DNA of 64,000 bases from Simmondsia chinensis (GCA_018398585.1 JAGTTD010000005.1:6379355-6443354), one strand, 5' to 3'. Counted from the first letter of the stretch, positions 22,880 through 35,053 are shown. Numbers and translations: made by a program. Notes: a model not told the origin generated them from the letters alone.

Positions 22880-24060
22880 ACCATTAATTAGCTCTATCGA
22901 AGGCCATTTTCTCATTAGGGTTTAGGTGCATAAGGTCATGTCTAAGAGTCTCCATCCAACTTTTCTTTAGCTTGCCTCTGCTTCTCCTTTAGTGTGTAAT
23001 ATGTAGTTTATAAAATTTTCTAATAGGAGCAGTAGTTGGTCTCCTCCTAACATGACCAAACCATTACAGACGTTGCTCCCTCAACTTGTCCTCAATTGAA
23101 GCCACACCTAATTTGCCTCTTATAACATTATTTCAGATCTTGTCCATCCTAGTATGTCTACACATCCACTGCAACATCCTCATCTCTGCCACCATCAACT
23201 TCTGTGTGTAGTACCGTTTAACTAGCCAACATTTAGCACTGTGAGATATAGCCAGTCTCACTGCTGTCTTATAGTATTTCCCTTCAACTTGCGAGGAAAC
23301 GTTTCGTCGCATAGTATCCCTGAAGCCATCTTCTATTTACGCCATCCCACTTTATCAGGTTGTTTACATAATCATCAACCCACTGTCTTGTTGTACCATG
23401 GAGCCCAAATATCTGAAACATTGCTTTTTCGGTATGCATCCTAACCTAGTTGTCACATCCTCTACACTTTGGGCTAGTTGTAACATGCTCAGTTTTTTAC
23501 CTACCAAGTCGTAAGCCTTTTGATTCCAAGGCACTTCTCCAAAGTTCCAGCTTCACATTTACCCCTTGTCTTGACTCGCTATTCAGGATTATATCATCTA
23601 CGAAGAGCATACAACAGGACACTTCCTCGTGAATGTGTCTTGTGAGCTCGTCCATGACCGGGATAAACAGGCAAGGACTCAAAACTGATCCTTAATGCAA
23701 CCCTACTATGATCAGGAAAGCATCAGTCTTCCCTTCCGTTGTATGCACATTGGTTGATGCTTCTTCATACATGTCCTTACCAACTCTAATATATAAGATG
23801 GGGATGGTCTCTTCTTCAGAATTCTCCATAGAACCTCTCTTGGTACTCTATGTCTTTTTTAAACCAATGGAAACCATGTGTAGATCTTTTTATCTATCTC
23901 TGTGGTATTCTATAGTACTCATTAGAAGATTTATTGCTTTGATCATAGATCTACCCGAAATAAATCCAAATTGATTCCCTCATAAACTTATTTGTTATTG
24001 TAGCCTTCTTTTAATTTATGACCCGCCTCCACAACTTCATGGTATGACCCATGAGTTTGA
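22880..24060 (-). pseudogene. Non-LTR retrotransposon (RTE-type LINE) reverse transcriptase relic
   Basis: On the - strand, pieces occur in the order of plant RTE-like RT. About 23850 reads FHWFKKDIEYQERFYGEF; 23700-23497 reads SPCLFIPVMDELTRHI and CCMLFVDDIILNSESRQGVN, with the FVDD catalytic box (YADD/FADD in relatives). The thumb and C-terminal pieces follow down to about 22900. Stops and frame changes are frequent throughout. Confidence 0.78.
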
Positions 24061-24766
24061 TATCCATATAGTTAGCACAACTTTAGAACCAATTTCTGTT
24101 TTGGTTTTGAAACTTAGGCACTTTTGGACGAAGTTCATTTTGCCCCTGCCTATTAATAGTTATTAGTTCCCGTGACATCACTCGTTGCCCGAAATCATAC
24201 TGCCTGCTGGAATTACTTCAGTTTTGCGGTGCCACGCGTCTTTGATCCAATGGTTGCTTTTCGACACATTTTGTCCTTTCCACATCCCAAATTGTGTTTT
24301 TTAGGCTGAATCTCAGTTGTTGATGTAATGATAATTTGACGGTCGATATGGCTTCTAAGGTTGAGACATGGATCGAGCACAATTCTTAATTATAAATAGG
24401 CACAAATTACTTAGGAGAGAGAGAACTATATTTTTTTCTTCTTCTCTTTTATTTGCCCATTTTACATTTCTCTCTTAGCCTAAAATTTTAATTCCCATTC
24501 CTAAGCATAGAAGTTATGGTTTTGATGTGAAGATCTTGATCATTCGGTTTTGGTTTGTAAGGTTTTTAATTTAGAAGCCTAAGATGTTGTATAATTTTCT
24601 TTATGTTGATGAATTTGTTCGTAGCTGTAATAATCTTGATACAGTTAAGAGTCTTATAAGGAGTCTTGAACTAGCACCTTCTTCTTGAGTCTAAACCACG
24701 TTATATTTGGTTTTTGTTGTTCTTGGTTTTCTGTCGATGATTTTGCTTTATGATTGCAATATTGTC
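24061..24766. other. No gene; LTR-like AT-rich DNA
   Basis: ATTATAAATAGGCAC near 24392, followed by a CT-rich leader, resembles an LTR promoter and leader. No partner LTR or coding region was found. This is the DNA into which SINE copy B inserted. Confidence 0.3.
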
Positions 24767-25006
24767 AAGGGTACCAACACGCAAGCATTGGATCCCATTA
24801 GAACTCCAAAATTAAGCGCGCTTGGGTAAGAGTAGTACCAAGATGGGTGACCTCCTGGGAAGTCCTCGTATTGCACCTCTCAGGTTGAGGGTACTCAGAA
24901 ACAACCTTTCTTCAGGGTAGCACCTTGAAGGGGGAAGGCTGCATATATCAACCCCCCCCCCCCCCCCCCCCCCCCGGGAGCCTGCTTAGGCGGGAGCCCT
25001 TAGGGC
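24767..25006 (+). mobile_element. 5S-rRNA-headed SINE, copy B, with target duplication
   Basis: The 5S-derived head reads GGATCCCATTAGAACTCC, TTAAGCGCGCTTGGG and GATGGGTGACCTCCTGGGAA, followed by CTCGTATTGCACC. The body is CTCAGAAACAACC, CACCTTGAAGGGGGAA and GGCGGGAGCCCTTAGGGC, with a 24-base C run at 24952-24975 where copy C has only CCACCCCCCC. It is flanked by 14-bp direct repeats ATTGCAATaTTGTC (24753-24766) and ATTGCAATgTTGTC (25007-25020), one mismatch apart. These show target-primed insertion. Confidence 0.88.
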
Positions 25007-25020
25007 ATTGCAATGTTGTC

Positions 25021-25802
25021 GAGATTGTTATTTTTATTTTGTAAGTTTGTTGATGCGTTTTTGCTCTAACAGAGTTGCTAACAGCCTCATTAAACAAGAA
25101 ATGTTTTACGCATCCACTTCGTATAGATAACGAGTATCAACTAATTATCAAAATAAATGAAAAAAAAAAAAAGAGATGCATTTTTTTATTCCCTTTGTCA
25201 CATTGCTTTAAGAGCATTTTATTGAATAGACATACCGTATTCGTGATTGGTTGGACCTCCTCTATGACCTCCATCTTCAATATTCATGATGTCATAATTA
25301 CATACAAGAACACCAAGAGAAGATATAAGCACACAATACATTCTAGATAAAGTACATATTAGTACATTGAGATTTGATGTATCAATTTTTTAGTCCGTAA
25401 AGTTTTTAAGGCAATTTTTAATTAAAAGTTACATATATTTAATAAAATAGTCCAAATAACAATGTGCAAGAATGTAAAACTTGCTGTTATTTGTTAATAA
25501 TCCCTGCATCCTACACTTGAACCATTATTAACATTGCTAACAAGGAAGAGATGGAAGAAGGATCTATTATGCACTCTCACACATCATTAGTTAAACTATT
25601 AAATACATGTAACTTTTTGGACTCAAAGATTATTTTAAAAAGTGTGGCCTAAAAAATTAATACGCAAATCCTAAAGGTACTAATATATAATTTAGTCTTA
25701 TACTTTCATAGATGGAACTGAAATATATACAAAAAATAGAGAAGCCCCTTATTGGTTTAGTGCATGGGGGGCCCTAACAATATTAGGATACAGTAAATGA
25801 AG
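25021..25802. other. AT-rich DNA, no gene
   Basis: I see no coding, RNA or repeat structure beyond short A runs. It forms the 3' flank of the SCPL gene. Confidence 0.5.
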
Positions 25803-26106
25803 TTAATGAGGAGGAGGAAGGGATCCATTAATGAAAGATAAGAAGAGGGTGAAGGTGCGCTGTGGTTGATCAGCAGCAGCAACTTGTCCTCCTCCTCTTA
25901 CACTTGCAAACACCATGTTTTCATATCCCACCGCGTATCCCCCCACCTGGTCCATGTTCAGATTCCAACATTAGTACAAATAACACTCGTATCTTTACCA
26001 ATACAATTCATAAGGGGAAGGATCACGTGCATATGTTTTTTTGTCATTTTAAATATGTATATTTATAAGAGTGAATTTTGGGCCATTTATTTGACTGTTG
26101 ACATCA

Positions 26107-26466
26107 TTAGGAGTGTATCTGAGCTGAGCCAAGCCGCTTGAGCTTGGGTGGAATTAAACTTGCACTATTTTGCCTCATTTTAACTTTATCTAGGCTGATT
26201 TCAGCTTGTTTATGCACGGACTCCACTCATTTTGGCTAAAATTTGGCTTCATTGGGCATATTTAAACAAATATATTATATTACAAAAGGCTTACTTTGGC
26301 TCGTGAGGATACGAGCTCGAGCTTGACTAGGCTCATACTCGGCACTCAATAAGTGAAATGAGCAAGCTCTTCTTGGTTCAAGCTCAAAGCCAGCTGAGCC
26401 TTTTGACCTTTATGACGAGCGAGCTTGCTTGGGTTCGTGAGCCGGCTTGGCTCATTTACACATCTA
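26107..26466. mobile_element. MITE-like element rich in GAGC/GCTC words, in an SCPL intron
   Basis: The left end, GTGTATCTGAGCTGAGCCAA, and the right end, CGGCTTGGCTCATTTACAC, are imperfect inverted repeats. The interior is full of GAGCTCGAGC and GCTTGAGCTTGG words. A similar composition is seen at 53055-53633. A target duplication is not clear. Confidence 0.55.
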
Positions 26467-27319
26467 GATATCATCCTCCTCCTACTTTTCCTCTCACTTA
26501 GTCGTCCCCATATATATATATATGTATGATATCTCTATTTTTTTTTTTTAAAAAAAAACTGTGATTTGTGTATTTGATCTTATGAGTTAAAAAGTAGTAT
26601 ATACTATTAGTATTGCCTGCTGTGATTGTATTTGTTTAACTATGAATTCTTGTCTACGTGGTAGAGCATGCACTTACCTGTCCACCGCTGTACCAAGGAT
26701 ACCAAGCAGTTTTGACCGGAAGCTTCATTTTGTTAATTGCATAGCTTCCTGCAGTCACTGGTGTTAACCTATCTACATCTCCGCTTCAAAACAGTGGAAA
26801 AAAAAAAAAAGAAGTCCAATAAGACGCCTATGTAAGCAGGAAGACCTCAACTATAACTTTCATACATATGAAATATTATGTAGCTTTTACAAAATATGCG
26901 ATCCGATAGTTAATTAATTCTTTTATTATGCAACTTCTACACCTAGATATTTTTCTCTTTGTGAACAAGCTTTTGTAACGATTATTTTCTATTTCCTACT
27001 CTTTGTATTATTTAGTTTGAATTGTATGTAATGAATAGTTTCATAATACAATACTCATAATTTTCTAAATTGATTAGTTAGTCTTGTTTATTTGTCATGA
27101 TCATGAATATCACAAAGTGAACTTTCAAATTTATTACCTACCTGTACATCCATATACTAACTTCGTTGTCTATCAGCCTTCGAATGATGGGCAAAACAGA
27201 CCATGGCCGATCGCTAGACCAAAAGCTTAGTACACTTCCACTATTTCAAGAAAAAGAAATAGTAAGGATAAATGGACAAAACTAAATCATTTGTATAGTT
27301 ATAAGTTTAATAATAATAA

Positions 27320-27450
27320 TAATAAATAAACAGACACCCAGTTCCTAAAAGGGTTCCCACCAAAGCAGGGTTTTAGGAGGGTAAAATGTACGTAGCTTTA
27401 TTCCTATAGGGTGCTATTCTAAAAGAGGTTGTGTTTCGAAGGGCCCAACC
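27320..27450 (-). mobile_element. SINE fragment in an SCPL intron
   Basis: The - strand reads TTCGAAACACAACCTC, AATAAAGCTACGTACATTTT and GGGAACCCTTTTAGGAACTG, with an (ATT)n tail seen as AATAATAATAAT at 27309. It shares the SINE body of the window and has no 5S head. Confidence 0.65.
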
Positions 27451-27745
27451 TGAATAAGATGGACGATTGTACAGGTTTAATTTCAAATTCCAACCACTTG
27501 CCTAATATAGAGAATGAAAAAGCTTGAAGTTTGATGTAAAAAAATAATTATGAAGAATTTGAGAAATTTGATATTAGAATATAAAACCCCTGCTAAGATT
27601 TTACGTAATAGATTAAGTTGTTGGAATGCTTTTTTTCTTTTGGGCACGACTTAAAGCATTTTTAACATATAGGTTTCGGGTTTAAATTACAATGGCCCTT
27701 AGGTTAACATAAATGTAGAACAAGTCATGAACCATGCTAGCGTAC

Positions 27746-28190
27746 ATTTAGGTTGTGTCTCGAATTCCTTAGATTTATAAAAAGGCTGGCCATGAGAAGG
27801 CCGATCGATCGGGAAGGACGCTGAAGAAGAAGAGCTGCAATAGCTCTGCCGATCGATCAGGGTCCTCCCGATCAACTGGGGTCGATTTGTGACGTGACTT
27901 AGGTCACGGCTGCTATTACGTATAAATAGCAATATGTGACGTACAACCGCCATTAAGAGAGCCACAAAATATTTCAGAGAGGGAGTGAATACTCGTATTC
28001 TAATTCTTCCATTATTTCAATCAATAAAGATTCTCCATTTTCGCCCGTGGTTTTTCCCCCTCTTAGTTGAAGAGGGGTTTCCACGTAAATCATTATCTCC
28101 TTCATTTATTCTCTTTTATCCTGTTATTTACTTCTCATATTTTTTATAGTATTTGAATCGAATCCTATTCTTGGGTAGTTTTTCTTCACA
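27746..28190 (+). repeat. 5' LTR of the copia element
   Basis: It starts (A)TTTAGGTTGTGTCTCG and ends CTTCACA. It contains GTATAAATAGC at about 27919 as the TATA region and a GTGACGTGACTTAGGTCACG palindromic stretch at about 27889. Confidence 0.92.
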
Positions 28191-28193
28191 AAT

Positions 28194-28207
28194 TGGTATC
28201 AGAGCCC
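28194..28207 (+). other. Primer-binding site
   Basis: TGGTATCAGAGCCC, three bases after the LTR, is the standard plant copia site complementary to initiator tRNA-Met. Confidence 0.9.
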
Positions 28208-28230
28208 TAGTTGTTCGATTTGATACTATA

Positions 28231-29110
28231 ACGTCCATTGTGAAATCTAAAGTTGAGAAGTTTGTTGGTCAAGAGAGTTTTAGTTTATGGCAAATTTGCA
28301 TGAACGGCCTCTTGACTCAGAATGACTTGAAGAAAGCATTGAACGGGAAAGAGAAGAACCTAGAGAATATGTTAGAAGGACAATGGGAGGAGTTAGATGA
28401 AAAGGCTCTCATCGCTATTCAAATGTGTCTTACCGATGACGTTTTGATAGAAGTTTTGGAAGTGAAAACCGCTAATGAGTTATGGGAGAAATTGCAGGAG
28501 ATGTTCTGCGTTAAGAATGTCTCCAACAAACTTGCAGTCAAGTGACGGTTGTTCACCTTTCGTCTGTCAGAAGGTACGTCACTTAAGAATCATATTAATG
28601 AATTTAACTCTATTTAAAGGAGCTTGATGATGCTCCTAAGGATGAAGATCAAGCTATGTTATTGTTGTGTTCTCTCTCTACCTTTTATAAAGGCTTTGTT
28701 GAAGCATGATCTATGGTGGTATAAAATCTGTCATAGTTGATGAGGTTAAGAAAAACTTACTAAGTAAAGAATGAGTAGATAATGAGTTGTCCGACTCTGT
28801 TTATGACTCGGGATGTGGTTTGTTGTGAGAGGAAGAACTGAAACAAGAGGATCTGATAATGGTGGAAACAAGTCTAGGTCTAAGTCTAGACATAAAGACG
28901 TATCTTATAATTACTGTCATAAGAAAGGGCACATTAAGAGGAATTGTTATTACTGTCATAAGAAAGGGCACATTAAGAGGAATTGTTATAACCTTAATGG
29001 AAAACTAAAAACTGATAACAGAAAGGATCAGAAAAGAAACGATAAACCCGCAGAAGCTAGTATAGTTGAAGATGAGAATGATGTTGATGTTCTATTAGTG
29101 ACCAAATCTT
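28231..29110 (+). pseudogene. Copia Gag with a duplicated zinc-knuckle segment
   Basis: Gag reads KVEKFVGQESFSLWQICMNG, LENMLEGQWEELDEKALIAI and ELWEKLQEMF, as in Tnt1-like elements. A stop at 28543 and later frame changes break it. Near the C-terminus an approximately 39-base segment is repeated in tandem (about 28908-28985), giving YCHKKGHIKRNC twice. The first copy lacks its leading Cys (YNYC); the second forms a full CX2CX4HX4C. The start codon normally found before SKVEKF is not visible. Confidence 0.85.
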
Positions 29111-30360
29111 AGTCCAGATCTAAAGAAAATTAGATTCTGGATTCAGGTTGCTCCTATCATGTTTGTCCCAATAGAGACTAGTTCACCACATATGAGTCAA
29201 TTCAGGGTGGAGTCGTTCTAATGGGTAATGATGCAGCATGTAGAGTTTTGGGTATCAGAACAATTCGAGTTAAGACGTTTGATGGCACTGTTAGGACATT
29301 GAGTAACATTCTTCATGTTCCAGATTTAAAGAAGAATCTTATCTTTTTAGGTACCCTTGATTCTCATGGATGCAAGTACTTAGCTCAAGGTGAAGTTATG
29401 AAGGTCAGTAAGGATGCTTTGATTGTGATAAAAGGCAAACAGGTAGGAAATCTGTATGAACTTGTTGGTTCCATTATGACAGGATCAGTAGCTGTTTCTT
29501 CATCATCTATGACAGGTCCAGATATCACTAAGTTATGGCACATGAGACTTGGTCATATGGGTGATAAGGTGCTGTCTGAGCTCAGTAAAAGGGGCTTGTT
29601 GTGTGGTCAGACTATGGGACTGATGGAATTTTGTGAGCATTGCATTTATAGGAAGCAGAAGAGAGTCAGCTTCAAACAGGCAGTGCACAAGACCTAAGGG
29701 GACGTTAGATTACATCCATAAAGATTTATGGGGACCTTCTAGTGTTGCTTCCAAAGGTAGTTCTAGGTATCTTCTAACGTTTACTGATAATTTTTCCAGG
29801 AAAGTCCGGGTCTACTTTCTAAACAGAAGAATGAAGTGTATGACACTTTCAAGAAATGGAAAGCTTTACTTGAGAAGCACACAAGGAAGCAGATTAAGAG
29901 GCTGAGGACATACAATAGCCTTGAATATGTTGCGGGTGACTTCACCAAATTTTGTGAATATCAAGGCATTGTCAGGCATAGGACTTGCACTAGTACACTC
30001 AGCAGAACGGAGTTGCAGAAAGGCTGAATAGAACGTCGCTAGAAAAAGCTTGTTGTATGCTTTTGAATGCAGGTTTGGGCAGAGATTTTGGGCAGGAGGC
30101 AATGAACATTGCATGTCACTTGGTGAACCGTTCACCTCATTCATCTCTTCAGATGATGACTCCAGAAGAGGTATGGTCTGAATCCCCTGCAGATTATTCT
30201 CATTTAAGAATATTCGGTTGCCCTGCCTCTGCTTATGCTTATATTAATGAAGGAAAGCTTGAGACTAGAGCCAACAAGTGCATCTTTCTTTGTTACACTT
30301 CAGGTGTGAAAGGATTTCGTTTATGTGATTCTAATTCTCATAAATTTTCTGATGAGTAGA
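29111..30360 (+). pseudogene. Copia protease and integrase
   Basis: The protease has ILDSGCSYHVCPNRD (catalytic Asp in DSG) with in-frame TAGs just before and after. HVPDLKKNLIFLGTLDSHGC follows. The integrase has LWHMRLGHMGDKVL with CEHCIYRKQKRVSF, then LDYIHKDLWGPSSV, LTFTDNFSRKVRVYF and, after frame shifts, EYQGIVRHRTC, LVNRSPHSSLQ and HLRIFGCPASAYAY. The stops and frameshifts are scattered, so no enzyme can be made. Confidence 0.85.
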
Positions 30361-30639
30361 GATGTCACGTTTAATGAGTCTTCATTACTCCATCCACAGA
30401 AGAAATCTTCTGTTATATGTGATTCTCATCAGGTGCAGATGCTAGAGATAGTTCAGATATAGTTAGGTAGTCCAGTTTAGTAGCAAAATGAACCCACAGA
30501 AAGCATACAGACACCTCCAGTACAGATTTCTGAAAGAAATGAAGTGGTTGAAACTAATCAGCAAGTGGTCAGTATACTATAGCTTGTGAAAGACAGAAGA
30601 GACAAACTAAAGCACAACATCGTTATGGTTATGAAGAGA

Positions 30640-31870
30640 TGGTAGCTTATGCTCTTTTGGTGGCTGAGACTATGGAAGACAGTGAACCTTCCACTTATTC
30701 AGGAGCTGTGTCTAGAGCTTATTCAGAAAAGTAGTTGATGACAATGCACGAAGAGATGGAATCATTACAGAAGAGCTATGGAATCTTTACAGAAGAACCA
30801 GACTTGGCGGCTTGTTACGCCTCAAATAGGGAAGAGGATCATTAGGTGCAAATGTGTCTTCGAAAGGAAAGAAGGCATTCCAGGAGTTGAAGATGCAAGG
30901 TACAAGGCTCGATAGATGGCCAAAGGTTATAGTCAGGTACATGGTATCGATTTTCATGACATTTTCTCACCTGTTGGAAGACGTACTTCCATTCGAGCAC
31001 TACTTACTTTAGTAGCCATGCATGATTTAGAGTTACAGCAGCTTGATGTGAAAACTGCATTCCTACATGGTGAGCTAGAAGAGAGTATTTACATGCATCA
31101 GCCTTAAGGCTGTATTGTTGAGGGAAAAGAAGACCATGTTTGTTTGTTGAAGAGATCTCTTTGAGGGAATCTCCAAGACAGTGGTACAAGATATTTGATC
31201 AGTTTATAACTAGTCATGGGTTCTTCAGGAGTAAATATGACAGTTGTATCTATTTCAGACAAACAAGTGCAAGTTCATTCATTTATCTTCTGTTATATGT
31301 TGATGACATGTTGATTGTAGCTAAAGATATGTTTGAGATCAACAAGCTGAAAGCTAAGTTGAAGAGTGAATTAGAGATGACAGATTAAGGAGTAGCCAAG
31401 AAAATACTCGGTATGGAAATCAAGAGGGACCGAAAAGCAGGAAAGCTATACTTCTCTCAGGAGAAGTATATTGAGAAGGTTCTAGATCGTTTTCATATGA
31501 AAGATGCTAAACCAGTTAGCACTCCTTTGGCAGCTCATTTCAAGCTTTCAGCATTAGCTTCACCACAGACAGATGAAGACATCGGAGAGATGTCCCATAT
31601 TCCAGTGCAGTTGGTAGCATCATGTGTGCTATGATGTGCACACGTCCGGATATTGCACATGCCGCTAGCAAGGCGAGCAAATATATGGAGAACCCAATTG
31701 AAGAGCATTGGCAAGCTGTTAAATGGATTCTCAGGTAGTTATGTGGCACTTCTTGTACATGTTTTGAGTTTGGGAGGAGTCGAAGTTGTTTAGTTGGTCA
31801 TATCGATTCAGACTATGGTGGTGACCTCGATAAGAGGAAGTCTACCTCGGGTTATGTCTTTTGCCTTGGA
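30640..31870 (+). pseudogene. Copia reverse transcriptase and RNase H start
   Basis: RT pieces: GYSQVHGIDFHDIFSPVGR, LDVKTAFLHGELEESIYM, SRQWYKIFDQF-like (PRQWYKIFDQFITSHGFF) and LLYVDDMLIVAKDM with the YVDD active site. Then come GMEIKRDRKAGKLYFSQ and the connection region DRFHMKDAKPVSTPLAAHF. RNase H starts at about 31790 (DSDYGGDLDKRKSTSGYVFC) and is cut by the gypsy insertion after TTGGAAAC at 31873. Confidence 0.87.
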
Positions 31871-31873
31871 AAC

Positions 31874-32233
31874 AGCTAAGCTTCAACTCAAAGATTGAGG
31901 TAAACTTGTGAAAAAGAGAGATTAGGTGAGAAGAGAATTGAAAGTTAGATGAGAGATTAGAGAAGTAGATGAGAATTAGAGAGAAATATCTCAAAAGATA
32001 TTGTGGATTTCATTGAATGAATCTTTCTTACAATTGAGCAAGCTATTTATGAACTTCTAGATACAAGCATCAAACAAAGCTTAACCAACTATTGACCCTT
32101 CTTGACTTTACCTAACCGACTTACCCACCCTTTGTAACTACTTGGCGCCAAAACACTAATTATAAGCAAGAACACTGAAAATACAAGCAACTTCACATAA
32201 GCAATACAAGACTTAAAATTCCGAATCATGACA
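31874..32233 (-). repeat. 3' LTR of the gypsy element
   Basis: It begins with a mutated end (AGCTAAGCTTCAAC instead of TGTTAAGC) and ends AATCATGACA. It lacks about 23 bp present in the other LTR. Confidence 0.92.
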
Positions 32234-32246
32234 TTCCCCTCCACTT
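32234..32246 (-). other. Polypurine tract of the gypsy element
   Basis: On the - strand AAGTGGAGGGGAA abuts the LTR, the typical polypurine position. Confidence 0.8.
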
Positions 32247-32262
32247 GAAAACTTTCTAGTCC

Positions 32263-33810
32263 TCAAGAATGGAAGGTAGGAAATTGACTCTTGAGAAAAT
32301 TAAGCCCTTCCCAAGTTGCAAATTTTTTGTCCAAGTTAGTCCATTGCACTAACACTTCTTGAATTGTTCTATCCACAACTTTAAGGCCCCGAGAAGCTTT
32401 GACAGCAACAGGTTGCAACAGCAGAACCCCACTGGAACCAACTTTAGGTGCCTCCTCTGTGCTTTTGCAGCCCTTCTTCACCTACTTTTTGAACAAAGAT
32501 ACATGGAATACTGGGTGAATGTATGAGTTAGGGGGTAATTCAAGCCTATATGCCACTTTGCCAAGCTTCTCCACAGTCTTGTATGGACCAAAGAATCGAG
32601 CACTTAGCTTTATATTTCTCTTGACAGCCACAGTAGACTATATATGGGGTTGAAGTTTGAGATAAACCATGTCTCCAACTTCAAAATTCTTGTCTACTCG
32701 TCTCTTGTCAGCATACATCTTCATTCTAGCTTGTGCTTGATGAAGATTGTCTTTGAGTATTTGTATCAATTGCCTCTTTTGCTACATCCAATCAGAAGCC
32801 TCGGGCACTGAAGACTTGACGTTTTATAGCATAAATGGAGTGGGAGGATCATAGCCATAAAGGGCTTTGAAAGGAGTCGTTCCCAGTGAAGCATGAGCAT
32901 GAGTATTGAACCAAAACTCAGCTAGAGAAAGCCATATATTCCACTCCTTTGGATGAGTGAACACCATGCTTCTAAGGTATTGTTAGATGCATTAATTGAC
33001 TCTTTCAGTTTGTCCATCGGTTTGATGATGGTAGGATGAACTAAGAGCTAAAGTAATTCCCAATAATTTGAACAATTCCTTCTAGAAATGGCTAGTGAAA
33101 ATCCTGTCACGATTTGATACAATGGACTGAGGCAATCCATGTAATTTGTAGATGTTATCCAAGAAAATTTTTTTATCCAATTTCTCAGCTGTAATAGGCC
33201 GGATCAAAGAAATAAAGTGACTATATTTAGTGACGCGATCAACCACTACCCAAATCACCTCCTTGCCTTCTGACTTGGGTAATCCCTCTATGAAATCCAT
33301 ACTTATATTGATCCAAGCTCCTTCAGGCACAAGAAGAGGTTGTAGAAGATCATGATACCTATGAACTCCAAGCTTAGTTTGTTGGCAGATTCATAAGTTC
33401 GAACAAATTCAGCTACTATCTTCTTTAACCCCGGCCAACTAAAATAAGCTTTGATTCTTTGATAACTACCCTCAACCCCTGAATGACCTCCCCAAGCAGA
33501 GTCATGGGAAGCACTAACAATCTAATCCCTCAAATCAGTGGTAGAGCCTATGTACAGCTTTCCTTTCAAGTGGATGATGCCTTTTGTTACTGAAAATGCA
33601 GCACCTGCAGCCTCACTGTCTGACTTCTTCACACTGAAAACTATTATGCATTCCTGTGCAAAAGAATCATCTTCATAAGACTTGTACACCTCTTATTCCC
33701 AAGAAGGAAGAACATCGGATATGGCTCCACAAAATCCTTGCTCACAATCCTCAAACCTGCGAGATAATGCATCAGCAGCCATGTTCTCCTTTCCTTTTCT
33801 GTATTATATG
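32263..33810 (-). pseudogene. Gypsy integrase and C-terminal chromodomain
   Basis: The integrase core reads ISMDFIEGLPKSEGKEVIWV, VVDRVTKYSHFISL and LHGLPQSIVSNRDRIFTSHF. The far C-terminus reads VLVQWTNLDKKFATWEGLNF, the chromodomain fold that steers chromovirus integration to chromatin. Frame breaks near 33081 and 32482 separate the parts. Confidence 0.85.
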
Positions 33811-33835
33811 ACATAATCCAAATCCAGCATTTTCA

Positions 33836-34927
33836 TCAATTCTTTCTTCTGGACTCGTGTAACAATTTTGTGCTCCAGAAGTGCTTTAAGCTCGGATGAT
33901 CTGTCTTGATAACAAACCTATGCCCATCCAAATAATGTCTCCATTTTTCAACAGCAAGAAGAATCGCCAGGTATTTTTTCTCATAAGTCAACATTACTTG
34001 ATGCTTTGGACTTAAAGCCTGATTGAGGTAAGCAATTGGTCTTCCATTCTGTGATAAAACTGCACCAGTGCCTGAACCACTAGCATCTGTCTCAAGAAAA
34101 AACTCTTCTGTAAAGTTAGGTGCTGCTAGTACTGGAGCGACACACATTGCTAACTTAAGAGCCTCAAATGCTGCTTGAGCTTGTTCTGACCACTTAAAAG
34201 CATCCTTCTTGAGTAATTTTGTTAATGGCTTGGCAATAGAACCAAATCCAGCAATGAATTTCCTGTAGCATTCGGTAAGACCTGAGAAACCTCTTAATTG
34301 CTTCAGTGTTACTGGAATAGGCCATTCCTTCATGGCTTGAATCTTGGAAGTATCTGTTGAGACTCCTTTATGTAAGATCACATGGCCTAAATACTCTAAT
34401 TATGTTTGCACAAATGAGCACTTAGCCAATTTTGCAAAGAACTTGTGATTGCGCATTGTCAAAAACACTTCTCTCAAATGCCTGAGATGATCTTCAAAAG
34501 TAGGACTGTAAATAAGAATGTCATCAAAGAAGACTAGCATAAATCTTCTCAAAAAAGGCTTGAAGATATCATTCATTGCAGCCTAAAAGGTAGTTGGAGC
34601 ATTGGCTAAGCCAAAAGGCATAACCACAAACTCAAAATGTCCATGATGAGTTTGAAAGGCTGTCTTGTATATGTTCTGCTCAATAACTCTAATTTGATGA
34701 TAACCCTGCCTCAGATCAAGCTTAGTGAAGAAGTATGCCCCATACAACTCATCTAACAAGTCATCAATAACTAGGATAGGGAACTTATCCTTCACTATCA
34801 ATGAGTTGAGTTGTTTGTAATCAATGCACATTCTAGCTGATCCATCCTTCTTTTTCACCAATATAACAGGGGAGGCAAAAGGACTGTGACTTGGCCTGAT
34901 GAAGCATGTCTTGAGCAGTTCTTCCAC
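33836..34927 (-). pseudogene. Gypsy reverse transcriptase and RNase H
   Basis: [52 protein letters not shown] and [14 protein letters not shown], then a TAG and LVFFDDILIYS (catalytic DD), a TAA, and HLRHLREVF. RNase H/connection: QLRGFSGLTECYRKFI, FLETDASGSGTGAVLSQ and LAILLAVEKWRHYLDGHRFV. Both stops stand where relatives have Gln (TFQ, QTQ), so C-to-T changes explain them. Confidence 0.88.
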
Positions 34928-35053
34928 TTGTTTCTCAATCTCAGTCTTCTAAGCATGTGGATATTTGTATGGCCTCAACTTAACTGGTTAAGCATTTGAC
35001 TTGAGAGGGATAGCATGATCAAGATTCCTCTGAGGAGGTAAAGTCCTGGGCTG

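Noticed and set aside
23241..23974. + strand frames of 60-88 residues
   Set aside because: They are antisense to the LINE reverse transcriptase relic with the FVDD box.
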